DNA of 5,668 bases from Hyphomicrobiales bacterium (GTDB lineage Bacteria; Pseudomonadota; Alphaproteobacteria; Rhizobiales; Beijerinckiaceae), in the NCBI GenBank assembly GCA_028290595.1, contig JAQGJO010000367.1, positions 1 to 5,668 on the forward strand, written 5' to 3'. The notes beneath the pieces are model-generated. The model did not search any database. It was given only the letters and a program-made list of their open reading frames with translations, and had not been told where the DNA came from. The stretch's first letter is position 1; every line of letters begins with the position of its first letter. Below, piece by piece: positions 1 to 5,113 of this stretch. The position numbers were made by a program, and so were the translations under genes.

Positions 1-1344
1 CAGGGCGAACCAGACAGTTTCGGTCGCGGCCTCGCCGGAGCCTGACCAGGCCTTGCGGGCCTCGGCGCGCTGGCGCTCCATCGCGGCGTTGAAGCCGTCC
101 GTATCGACGCCGATGCCGCGGGCACGCAGCGCATCCTGGGTCAGGTCGAGGGGAAAGCCGAATGTGTCATAGAGCTTGAAGGCGGTTTCGCCGGGCAGGC
201 TGGCGCCTTGAACGAGAGTGCGGGTTGCTTCATCGAGAATCGAGAGGCCGCGCGCCAGGGTGGTGCGGAAGCGGGTTTCTTCCGTCAGCAGGGTGTCGGT
301 GATCAGCGATTCAGCGCGTATCAGTTCCGGATAGGCGCGGCCCATTTCGCGCACCAGCGCCGGCACGAGACGCCACATCAGCGGCTCTTTGGCGCCGAGC
401 AGCTGGGCGTGGCGCATGGCGCGGCGCATGATGCGGCGCAGGACATAGCCGCGGCCTTCGTTCGACGGGGTGACGCCGTCGGCGACGAGGAAGGACGAGG
501 CGCGCAGATGATCGGCGATGACCCGATGGCTCGCCTGTTGCGGACCGTCGGCATCGACACCGGTGGCTTCGGCGCAGGCGCGAATCAGCGCGCGCATCAG
601 GTCGATATCGAAATTGGAATGGACGCCCTGCAGGATGGCGGCGATACGCTCGAGGCCCATGCCGGTATCGATCGAGGGATGCGGCAGCGGCATGCGATTG
701 CCGGGCGCGATCTGCTCGTACTGCATAAAGACGAGGTTCCAGAATTCCAGGAAACGGTCGCCGTCTTCGTCGGGGGAGCCGGGCGGGCCGCCTTGGACGT
801 CCGGACCCTGGTCGTAGAAGATTTCCGAACATGGGCCGCAGGGGCCGGTATCGCCCATGGCCCAGAAATTGTCGGCGGTCGGGATGCGGATGATGCGGTC
901 GTCGGAGAAGCCGGCGATCTTCTTCCACAGGCCGAAGGCTTCGTCATCTGTGTGATAGACGGTGACCAGCAGGCGGTCGCGCGGCAGGCCGAATTCGTTG
1001 GTGATCAGTTTCCACGCCAGCTCGATGGCGGTTTCCTTGAAATAGTCGCCAAAGGAAAAATTGCCGAGCATTTCGAAGAAGGTGTTGTGGCGGGCGGTGT
1101 AGCCGACATTGTCGAGATCGTTGTGTTTGCCGCCGGCGCGCACGACTTTCTGGGCCGTGGTGGCGCGCTTGTAGGGGCGCTTCTCGACGCCGGTGAAGAG
1201 GTTCTTGAACTGAACCATACCGGCGTTGGTGAACATCAAGGTCGGGTCGTTGCGCGGCACCAGCGAGGAGGACGGGACGATTTCGTGACCGTTCTGGGAG
1301 TAGTAGTCGAGAAAGGTCGACCGGATTTCGTTGACGCCGCTCAT
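1..1344 (-). CDS. alaS: Alanine--tRNA ligase, N-terminal half (partial, runs off left edge)
   Basis: AlaRS attaches alanine to tRNA-Ala in the cytoplasm, via an alanyl-adenylate. The window holds 448 codons from the ATG at 1344 down to base 1 with no stop; the family is usually about 870-890 residues, so the editing and C-terminal domains are missing because of the window edge. Visible class II synthetase features are the segment [11 protein letters not shown] at about residues 38-48, [19 protein letters not shown] at 69-87 followed by [14 protein letters not shown], the CGPCSEI segment at about 169-175, and the motif 3 region [12 protein letters not shown] at about 222-233. The tRNA-recognition domain begins around residue 240 ([12 protein letters not shown], then [14 protein letters not shown]). 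The start is chosen because [12 protein letters not shown] matches the usual alphaproteobacterial N terminus, although no strong Shine-Dalgarno lies just upstream. It lies downstream of recA on the same strand, a common alphaproteobacterial order, but the 575-base gap and a hairpin suggest its own promoter. Confidence 0.97.
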   Translation of the reverse strand, partial: MSGVNEIRSTFLDYYSQNGHEIVPSSSLVPRNDPTLMFTNAGMVQFKNLFTGVEKRPYKRATTAQKVVRAGGKHNDLDNVGYTARHNTFFEMLGNFSFGDYFKETAIELAWKLITNEFGLPRDRLLVTVYHTDDEAFGLWKKIAGFSDDRIIRIPTADNFWAMGDTGPCGPCSEIFYDQGPDVQGGPPGSPDEDGDRFLEFWNLVFMQYEQIAPGNRMPLPHPSIDTGMGLERIAAILQGVHSNFDIDLMRALIRACAEATGVDADGPQQASHRVIADHLRASSFLVADGVTPSNEGRGYVLRRIMRRAMRHAQLLGAKEPLMWRLVPALVREMGRAYPELIRAESLITDTLLTEETRFRTTLARGLSILDEATRTLVQGASLPGETAFKLYDTFGFPLDLTQDALRARGIGVDTDGFNAAMERQRAEARKAWSGSGEAATETVWFAL

Positions 1345-1395
1345 TCTGGGGAACTCGAACCTTATATGAGGCAATCCTGCCGATGGTGAAACACG

Positions 1396-1430
1396 CGAAC
1401 CGAGCTCCATGCAGGCGCCATACCGGTTCG
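1396..1430 (-). repeat. Inverted repeat in the alaS upstream region
   Basis: CGAACCG at 1396-1402 is the exact reverse complement of CGGTTCG at 1424-1430, separated by 21 bases. The right arm can alternatively pair over 5 bases with CGAAC at 1441-1445. The element lies 52-86 bases upstream of the alaS start codon, so it would be in the leader RNA or near the promoter. A regulatory role is inference only; in GC-rich DNA a 7-bp arm can occur by chance. Confidence 0.35.
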
Positions 1431-1720
1431 GCCTCGCGGTCGAACGCAAACGCACTTGCATGATGTGCGGCTGGTCCGGGAACGGAAGGCCCGTGCCGGA
1501 AACCGCATTTGTTCTAGCGTGCTTTCCCGACAAAGGAAAATAATTGGCGCGGTCCGGAAAAATTGCCGGCGGAAGCCTGGAAAATAGCTGGCGGCTGCGG
1601 GCCGGACGGTTATCGAAGCGGCGGCGGTTGAGGGTTAACGGCCAAGGGCTGCTTAGAGAGCAGCTTAGACGGGCGGCTCGGCGGCGTTTGCCAGCGGGAG
1701 CGGCAGAAATACAGCGCCAG

Positions 1721-1764
1721 GACGGGAGCATGCCGGCAAAACGCGCCGGTTACGCGCTCCCGTC
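1721..1764. repeat. Hairpin-forming inverted repeat between recA and alaS
   Basis: GACGGGAGC at 1721-1729 pairs perfectly with GCTCCCGTC at 1756-1764 (9 bp). Inside it CCGGC (1733-1737) can pair with GCCGG (1745-1749) around a 7-base loop, giving a two-part stem. No T-tract follows on either strand, so it is not a classical intrinsic terminator. It could stabilise the recA 3' end or be part of a long alaS leader. Confidence 0.5.
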
Positions 1765-1826
1765 CCGCGTGTCAGGCGAGAAGGGCGGGTGTGGCCTGTA
1801 GAGGGGACCTTTCCACAAAACCTGTT

Positions 1827-1860
1827 CGAAAATGCCACCGCGGCACGGTTGGCATTTTCG
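1827..1860 (-). terminator. Probable recA transcription terminator
   Basis: CGAAAATGCCACCG at 1827-1840 pairs with the segment 1846-1860 (CGGTTGGCATTTTCG) over 14 bp with one bulged base and a 5-base loop. The GC-rich inner stem flanked by AAAA and TTTT runs is the usual form of a bidirectional intrinsic terminator. It lies 60 bases past the recA stop codon, which fits termination of recA. The T-run is only four bases and lies within the stem, so efficiency is uncertain. Confidence 0.6.
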
Positions 1861-1919
1861 GAGCCGGCCCTTCTCACGCCTGCATTCGTGCAAGCCTGAT
1901 CGGCTAGATCACTTCAAGA

Positions 1920-2993
1920 TCATTCGGCGTCGTCGTCTTCGCCGGGGGCGGTGTCGAGAATACGCTCGGCGATCAGGCCGGAATTGCTTCGAATGGCCGC
2001 TTCGATCTTGTTGGCGACCTCGGGGTTTTCCTTGAGGAAGGTCTTGGCGTTCTCGCGGCCTTGGCCGAGACGCTGGGAATCATAGGAGAACCAGGCGCCG
2101 GATTTCTCGACCACACCGGCCTTGACGCCGAGATCAACCAGTTCGCCGACCTTGGAAATGCCCTCGCCGTACATGATGTCGAATTCGACCTGTTTGAATG
2201 GCGGCGCGACCTTGTTCTTGACGACCTTGACCCGGGTCTGGTTGCCGGTCACCTCGTCGCGGTCCTTGATGGCGCCGATGCGGCGGATGTCGAGGCGCAC
2301 GGAGGCATAGAATTTCAGGGCATTGCCGCCGGTCGTCGTCTCCGGGCTGCCGTACATGACGCCGATCTTCATGCGGATCTGGTTGATGAAGATGACCATG
2401 GTCTTGGAACGGGAGATCGAGCCGGTCAGCTTGCGTAGGGCCTGGCTCATCAGGCGGGCCTGCAGGCCCGGCTGGACGTCGCCCATTTCGCCTTCGATTT
2501 CGGCGCGCGGCGTCAGGGCGGCGACCGAATCGATGACCAGAACGTCGATGGCGCCGGAGCGCACGAGGGTATCGGTGATTTCGAGCGCCTGCTCGCCGGT
2601 GTCGGGCTGGGAAATCAGGAGGTCATCAAGCTGCACGCCGAGCTTGCGGGCATAGATCGGGTCGAGCGCATGTTCGGCGTCGACGAAGGCGCAGACGCCG
2701 CCGTTTTTCTGGGCCTCAGCGATGACATGCAGGGTCAATGTGGTCTTGCCGGACGATTCCGGGCCGTAAATTTCGATGACGCGGCCGCGCGGCAATCCGC
2801 CGACGCCCAGCGCAATATCGAGGCCGAGCGAGCCGGTCGGCACCGTCTCGATTTCCACGGCAGGCTGGTTCTTGCCCATCCGCATGATCGAACCTTTGCC
2901 GAAGGCACGTTCGATCTGGGAGAGGGCGGCGTCGAGCGCCTTGGTCTTGTCCACGGACGTACCTTCCACAAGGCGGAGATTGGATTGGCTCAA
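1920..2993 (-). CDS. recA: Recombinase RecA
   Basis: RecA polymerises on single-stranded DNA, drives homologous pairing and strand exchange using ATP, and acts as co-protease for LexA self-cleavage in the SOS response. With the chosen start the protein has 357 residues, typical for the family in this group. The Walker A motif GPESSGKT is at residues 77-84 (Lys83), FVDAEHALD at 103-111 carries the catalytic Glu107, and Walker B LVIDS is at 152-156. The L2 DNA-binding loop region spans [20 protein letters not shown], followed by [11 protein letters not shown] and a C-terminal acidic tail GEDDDAE. I chose a TTG start at 2993 because it gives the family-like N terminus [10 protein letters not shown] and has AAGGAG eight bases upstream. 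The in-frame ATG at 3014 adds MPEGVYP and lacks a good ribosome site; longer in-frame extensions reach into the SOS box and neighbouring gene and are not credible. An SOS box and promoter lie upstream. Confidence 0.97.
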   Translation of the reverse strand: MSQSNLRLVEGTSVDKTKALDAALSQIERAFGKGSIMRMGKNQPAVEIETVPTGSLGLDIALGVGGLPRGRVIEIYGPESSGKTTLTLHVIAEAQKNGGVCAFVDAEHALDPIYARKLGVQLDDLLISQPDTGEQALEITDTLVRSGAIDVLVIDSVAALTPRAEIEGEMGDVQPGLQARLMSQALRKLTGSISRSKTMVIFINQIRMKIGVMYGSPETTTGGNALKFYASVRLDIRRIGAIKDRDEVTGNQTRVKVVKNKVAPPFKQVEFDIMYGEGISKVGELVDLGVKAGVVEKSGAWFSYDSQRLGQGRENAKTFLKENPEVANKIEAAIRSNSGLIAERILDTAPGEDDDAE

Positions 2994-3001
2994 GGGGTAA
3001 A

Positions 3002-3007
3002 CTCCTT
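3002..3007 (-). promoter_or_regulatory. Ribosome binding site deciding the recA TTG start
   Basis: On the minus strand this reads AAGGAG, with 8 bases before the TTG at 2993. It overlaps the codons that would follow the alternative ATG at 3014, which argues that translation begins at TTG rather than ATG. Confidence 0.7.
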
Positions 3008-3063
3008 CTGGCATGGCGCCTGCGGACAGCGCAATGGCTGGGTCGACATCGCCTGTGGAAGGG

Positions 3064-3091
3064 AGTGTACGTGTTTTGTTCTCGTTCGCAA
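3064..3091 (-). promoter_or_regulatory. Predicted recA promoter
   Basis: On the minus strand TTGCGA (3086-3091, 4 of 6 matches to TTGACA) is followed after 16 bases by TACACT (3064-3069, 4 of 6 matches to TATAAT). Transcription would begin near 3057, giving a leader of roughly 65 bases. The -35 element directly adjoins the SOS box at 3092-3106, as expected for a LexA-repressed promoter. It is a pattern match only. Confidence 0.55.
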
Positions 3092-3106
3092 GTTCTTTTT
3101 TTGTTC
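3092..3106 (-). promoter_or_regulatory. LexA/SOS box of recA
   Basis: The plus strand reads GTTC, seven T residues, GTTC (GAAC-N7-GAAC in the recA direction). This is an exact match to the GTTC-N7-GTTC direct repeat known as the LexA target of Alphaproteobacteria. It sits about 100-114 bases upstream of the recA start, directly next to the predicted -35 element. LexA bound here should repress recA until DNA damage triggers LexA cleavage. Two additional GTTC copies lie at 3078-3081 and 3084-3087 but not at 7-base spacing. Confidence 0.88.
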
Positions 3107-3135
3107 TTATCGAGATCATGCGGCTGTGAAGAAAA

Positions 3136-3279
3136 TCAGGATTTCTTCGCGAACGGATTGACCGGCTGGATGCCTTTTCCCTGCGCCTGCTTGTAGGCGG
3201 ACACATTGGTCTTCGGCTGGTTCTTGTCGGCTTTCGGCTTCTTGGTCTCTTTGTTGCTCTTGGCTTGCCCTTTGGCCAT
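3136..3279 (-). CDS. Small lysine-rich conserved hypothetical protein (47 aa)
   Basis: A 47-codon frame begins at ATG 3279 with AGGAG (plus 3286-3290) six bases upstream and ends at TGA 3136. The protein starts [16 protein letters not shown] and ends NPFAKKS. It has 12 lysines against 2 acidic residues, no cysteine, no membrane segment and no signal peptide, so it is probably a disordered cytoplasmic basic protein. From memory, short proteins starting MAKGQ-x-(R/K)SN-x-E-x-KKPK occur widely in Proteobacteria as hypothetical proteins; I know no established function. It lies on the same strand as recA, with its stop 30 bases before the SOS box, and no clear terminator separates them, so some read-through into recA is possible. 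A 73-residue frame at 3116-3337 overlaps it in another phase but has no such start signal. A nucleic-acid-binding role would be a guess from charge alone. Confidence 0.75.
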   Translation of the reverse strand: MAKGQAKSNKETKKPKADKNQPKTNVSAYKQAQGKGIQPVNPFAKKS

Positions 3280-3498
3280 GGCCTGCTCCTGTCACCGACT
3301 CAGCGGATGCGCCGCCGCATCGGCAAGCTATCAACATTCTCGCGATCAGCGCGGTTTAATTTAAGCGCTGCAGAGAGAGGCAAAAGGATTTGTAAGCCAT
3401 AGACGGTTTTCGGTTCCCATTCCCACAGCCGGGTCTCTATATTGCCTAGCTCTGAGTACGACCCAATCTGAAACGGCAGTCCAGAAACAGGAGGAACA

Positions 3499-4014
3499 AT
3501 GAGAAAATCCCTCAGTGCAGTTATCTGTTCGCTAGCTCTGGCGTACGTCTCCAGTCATGCTGTTCAAGCGGCGCCTTTCGTCGCTCAGCCCTCGCTTATC
3601 GAACAGCAAGTCCCCTTGATCGAGCAGGTGCAAATGCGCCAGCGACCAGGGCTTGGCGGCGCTCGGCCGGGGCTTCGCCCAGGCGGAGGCTTCCGGCCAG
3701 GTCGTCCCGGCGGCGGTTTCCGGCCGCCCATACGCCCTAACCCGGGCTTCCGGCCACCGTTCCGCCCGGGCCCAGGGTTCAGGCCGCCGATCGTTCGTCC
3801 TCCCGTCGTTCGTCCTCCGGTGGGCTATTACCGCCCCTGGAGAGGCCGATACTGGCGGCCAGGCATCGGCTGGGCTGTGGGCAGCATCGTCGCGATTGGC
3901 GCTTTGAGCGCTGCTGCTGCAGCGGCCTACGCTCCGCCTCCACCCGCACCAGGAATGTGCTGGTATTATACCGATGCGTCCTATCGGGTCGGATACTGGG
4001 CCGCCTGCCAGTAA
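3499..4014 (+). CDS. Exported Gly/Arg/Pro-rich protein of unknown function
   Basis: This 171-residue protein starts at ATG 3499 with AGGAGG four bases upstream (3489-3494). Residues 1-24 form a Sec signal peptide (MRKSLSAVICSLALAY, cleavage likely after AVQA at residue 24), so the product should be periplasmic or surface-exposed. Residues about 48-108 are low complexity, with repeated GGGFRPG, PGFRPP and VRPPV units. A Trp/Arg-rich stretch (YYRPWRGRYWRPGIGW) precedes a hydrophobic Ala-rich segment at about 122-145 that could span or associate with a membrane. After PPPPAPG comes a C-terminal motif CWYYTDASYRVGYWAACQ with Cys154 and Cys170, which could form a disulfide. From memory, similar CWYYTDPSxRxGFW tails end many small secreted Hyphomicrobiales proteins of unknown role. 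It is transcribed divergently from the 47-residue gene and ends before a strong terminator. A possible -10 (TATATT, 3438-3443) has no good -35. Confidence 0.85.
   Translation: MRKSLSAVICSLALAYVSSHAVQAAPFVAQPSLIEQQVPLIEQVQMRQRPGLGGARPGLRPGGGFRPGRPGGGFRPPIRPNPGFRPPFRPGPGFRPPIVRPPVVRPPVGYYRPWRGRYWRPGIGWAVGSIVAIGALSAAAAAAYAPPPPAPGMCWYYTDASYRVGYWAACQ
3791..3820 (+). repeat. 15-bp tandem duplication coding VRPPV
   Basis: TCGTTCGTCCTCCCG (3791-3805) is followed directly by TCGTTCGTCCTCCGG (3806-3820), identical except at position 14. It encodes two successive VRPP units within the Arg/Pro-rich part of the exported protein. The near-identity in DNA suggests recent in-frame slippage or duplication. 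Confidence 0.8.
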
Positions 4015-4032
4015 ATCCGCGACCGACAACAG

Positions 4033-4056
4033 CCAGAAGGGCGCGAGCCCTTCTGG
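4033..4056 (+). terminator. GNRA-capped hairpin terminator
   Basis: CCAGAAGGGC (4033-4042) pairs perfectly with GCCCTTCTGG (4047-4056) across a GCGA tetraloop, and TTATTCGTTG follows. It begins 19 bases after the stop codon of the exported-protein gene. Its weaker T-richness on the other strand (CTGTTGTC) means it may also help end ohr, which converges on it, but the plus direction is the better fit. Confidence 0.8.
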
Positions 4057-4084
4057 TTATTCGTTGCTAGCGGTCTGACGCATT

Positions 4085-4501
4085 TCAGACCAACGCGAGT
4101 TCCACGTTGATGTTGCCTCGCGTGGCCTTCGAATAAGGGCAGGCCTGGTGCGCTTCGTCGATCAGAGCCTGGGCGGTTTCGCGTTCGATTCCCGGCAGGC
4201 TGACGTTGAGCCGCGCCTGCAGCAAATAAGCATTCCCGCTCATACCCAGATCGACCTCGGCGTCCACGGCGGTGTCGGCCGGCAGCGCAATCTTCCTGGC
4301 GCGCGCCGCGAGGCCCAGCGCGCCGATGAAGCAGGCCGACCAGCCGGCGGCGAACAATTGCTCGGGATTGGTGCCCTGGCCGGCACTTCCAGGAGACGAC
4401 AGCTTGACGTCGAGGCGCCCGTCGCTGGTGCGGGAGGAGCCGTCACGGCCACCAGTGGTGTGCGTGTTTGCGGTGTAGAGAACCTTTTCGATCTTGGTCA
4501 T
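4085..4501 (-). CDS. ohr: Organic hydroperoxide resistance protein Ohr (OsmC family)
   Basis: Ohr is a cytoplasmic thiol-dependent peroxidase that reduces organic and fatty-acid hydroperoxides; in studied members it is reduced by lipoylated proteins. The protein has 138 residues, near the usual 140. The two redox cysteines are visible: peroxidatic Cys57 in AAGWSACF and resolving Cys121 in QACPYSKA. Arg19 in GGRDG and Glu47 in TNPEQLF match the conserved active-site Arg and Glu known from other Ohr proteins, which separates it from plain OsmC. The ATG at 4501 has AGGAGA (plus 4507-4512) five bases upstream. It is transcribed divergently from ohrR, with a predicted promoter at 4551-4578 and an inverted-repeat operator over its transcription start, so induction by organic peroxides through OhrR is expected. 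Its 3' end converges on the exported-protein gene. Confidence 0.95.
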   Translation of the reverse strand: MTKIEKVLYTANTHTTGGRDGSSRTSDGRLDVKLSSPGSAGQGTNPEQLFAAGWSACFIGALGLAARARKIALPADTAVDAEVDLGMSGNAYLLQARLNVSLPGIERETAQALIDEAHQACPYSKATRGNINVELALV

Positions 4502-4522
4502 TGCAGTCTCCTGGCTTTTAAA

Positions 4523-4549
4523 ATCGTGTCCGATCTAATCGGATACGAT
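4523..4549. promoter_or_regulatory. OhrR operator O1 at the ohr promoter
   Basis: The core TCCGAT-CTA-ATCGGA (4529-4543) is a perfect inverted repeat with a 3-base spacer. It extends outward through ATCGT (4523-4527) and ACGAT (4545-4549), so 27 bases are palindromic apart from one mismatched pair (4528/4544). It covers the predicted ohr transcription start, so a dimeric repressor bound here should block ohr. The divergent MarR-family gene and a second copy at 4585-4599 support assignment to OhrR; binding itself is inferred. Confidence 0.8.
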
Positions 4550-4550
4550 C

Positions 4551-4578
4551 TAAATAGCAGGCCGGCGAAATGTGTCAA
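4551..4578 (-). promoter_or_regulatory. Predicted ohr promoter
   Basis: On the minus strand a perfect TTGACA (plus 4573-4578) is followed after 16 bases by TATTTA (plus 4551-4556), preceded by TGC as in an extended -10 element. Transcription would start near 4544, at the edge of operator O1, and leave a leader of about 40 bases. Confidence 0.7.
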
Positions 4579-4582
4579 CCCC

Positions 4583-4610
4583 TTTCCGATTAAATCGGAT
4601 ACGCTATATA
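4583..4610 (+). promoter_or_regulatory. Predicted ohrR promoter
   Basis: TATATA at 4605-4610 is a fair -10 element and TTTCCG at 4583-4588 is a weak -35 with 16-base spacing. Operator O2 (4585-4599) occupies the -35/spacer region, which would give autorepression. Transcription would start near 4617, ahead of the ribosome site at 4633-4638. Confidence 0.5.
4585..4599. promoter_or_regulatory. OhrR operator O2 at the ohrR promoter
   Basis: TCCGAT-TAA-ATCGGA is a perfect inverted repeat with the same half-sites as O1 and differs only in the 3-base spacer. The following TACG is also shared with O1. The centre-to-centre distance to O1 is 56 bases. Its position between the predicted -35 and -10 of ohrR suggests autorepression. 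Confidence 0.78.
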
Positions 4611-4645
4611 CGTATGCGATATGATTCCGCGCAGGAGACACGAAG

Positions 4646-5110
4646 ATGTCTGAACACTCACCCACGCCCGCCACGGCGAAACTGTCGGATTTCCTCTGCT
4701 TTGCGATTTATTCGGCCAATCTCGCCTTCGGTAAGGCCTACAAGCCTATCCTCGAAGAACTCGGCGTTACCTACACCCAGTACATCGTGATCGTTGCCCT
4801 ATGGGAGCAGGACGATCAGACGGTCGGCGCCCTGGGCGAAAAGCTGTTTCTCGAATCGAATACCCTCACGCCCATTCTGAAGAAGCTTGAGGGCATGGGC
4901 TTCCTGCGCCGGCTGCGCGACCCCGCCGACGAACGCCAGGTTCGGGTGAACCTGACGGACGCCGGCCGCCGGTTGCGCGAGAAAGGATTGGGGATGGATC
5001 TGGTCGAGGCCACGGGCCTGAGCCCCGATGATTTCTCGCGGGTGCAGACTGCTGTCGCGAAGGTCCGCGACAGCCTGATCGAGCACAGCCAGAGCCAGCA
5101 AACGAGATGA
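4646..5110 (+). CDS. ohrR: MarR-family organic hydroperoxide sensor/repressor OhrR (1-Cys type)
   Basis: OhrR is a dimeric winged-helix repressor whose reactive cysteine is oxidised by organic hydroperoxides, releasing DNA and inducing ohr. The protein has 154 residues, normal for the family. The sensing cysteine is Cys18 in DFLCFAIYSAN, and Tyr32 (KAYKP) and Tyr43 (VTYTQY) stand at the spacing of the tyrosines that bond to the reactive Cys in characterised OhrR proteins. The recognition region is LGEKLFLESNTLTPILKKLE at about residues 63-82, and the wing carries RDPADERQVRVNLTDAG at about 91-107. Cys18 is the only cysteine, so the intersubunit disulfide of 2-Cys OhrR cannot form. The ATG at 4646 has AGGAGA seven bases upstream (4633-4638). 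It is divergent from ohr with two shared-type operators between them. Its stop lies 3 bases from that of the convergent solute-binding protein gene. Confidence 0.93.
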   Translation: MSEHSPTPATAKLSDFLCFAIYSANLAFGKAYKPILEELGVTYTQYIVIVALWEQDDQTVGALGEKLFLESNTLTPILKKLEGMGFLRRLRDPADERQVRVNLTDAGRRLREKGLGMDLVEATGLSPDDFSRVQTAVAKVRDSLIEHSQSQQTR

Positions 5111-5113
5111 GCC

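Larger units (their letters stand above)
1345..1919. other. Non-coding gap between recA and alaS
   Basis: This 575-base stretch has no convincing gene. Short open frames occur on both strands (for example 1544-1801 plus and 1665-1877 minus), but they lack a ribosome binding site, show no recognisable protein and have Arg-rich composition typical of GC-rich noise. It contains a probable recA terminator (1827-1860), a 9-bp-stem hairpin (1721-1764), a 6-bp stem (gctgct/agcagc, 1648-1664) and an inverted repeat close to alaS (1396-1430). The alaS promoter should lie here. A TATAAG on the minus strand (plus 1361-1366) resembles a -10 box but has no good -35 partner, so I do not call it. No recX is present between recA and alaS, unlike the Escherichia coli order recA-recX-alaS. 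Confidence 0.7.

Noticed and set aside
208..1389. Long plus-strand open frame of 393 codons opposite alaS
   Set aside because: It is antisense to a clearly conserved AlaRS coding sequence, has no recognisable domain and no ribosome site; long antisense frames are common in GC-rich genes.
1501..1530. Possible LexA box upstream of alaS (GTTC near 1511)
   Set aside because: The second half-site at 7-base spacing reads CTTT, not GTTC, so it does not match the consensus.
1544..1877. Short frames in the recA-alaS gap (1544-1801 plus, 1665-1877 minus, 1832-2035 plus)
   Set aside because: They are Arg/Ala-rich, lack Shine-Dalgarno sites, overlap hairpins, and one runs into recA; nothing suggests translation.
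2061..3161. Several plus-strand frames opposite recA (2061-2438, 2122-2310, 2323-2655, 2670-3161)
   Set aside because: All are shadows of recA codon bias; the RecA protein on the minus strand explains the sequence.
2993..3206. N-terminal extension of RecA up to an ATG at 3206
   Set aside because: The extra residues would cover the SOS box, the predicted promoter and part of the small gene, and have no resemblance to RecA.
3306..3321. Inverted repeat GATGCG/CGCATC upstream of the small basic protein gene
   Set aside because: It is a 6-bp stem with a 4-base loop in GC-rich DNA, with no T-tract and no repeated copy; chance occurrence is likely.
3116..3337. 73-codon minus-strand frame overlapping the small basic protein
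   Set aside because: The 47-codon frame has a well-placed AGGAG and a family-like N terminus, whereas this one has neither and runs through the sequence next to the SOS box.
3648..3830. Repeated segments that might suggest a CRISPR or other DNA repeat array
   Set aside because: The repeats are irregular, in frame and encode FRPG/FRPP/VRPP units, so they are protein repeats rather than a spacer array.
3532..4029. 165-codon minus-strand frame opposite the exported protein
   Set aside because: The plus-strand frame has a signal peptide, strong Shine-Dalgarno and a downstream terminator; the minus frame is a shadow of its repeats.
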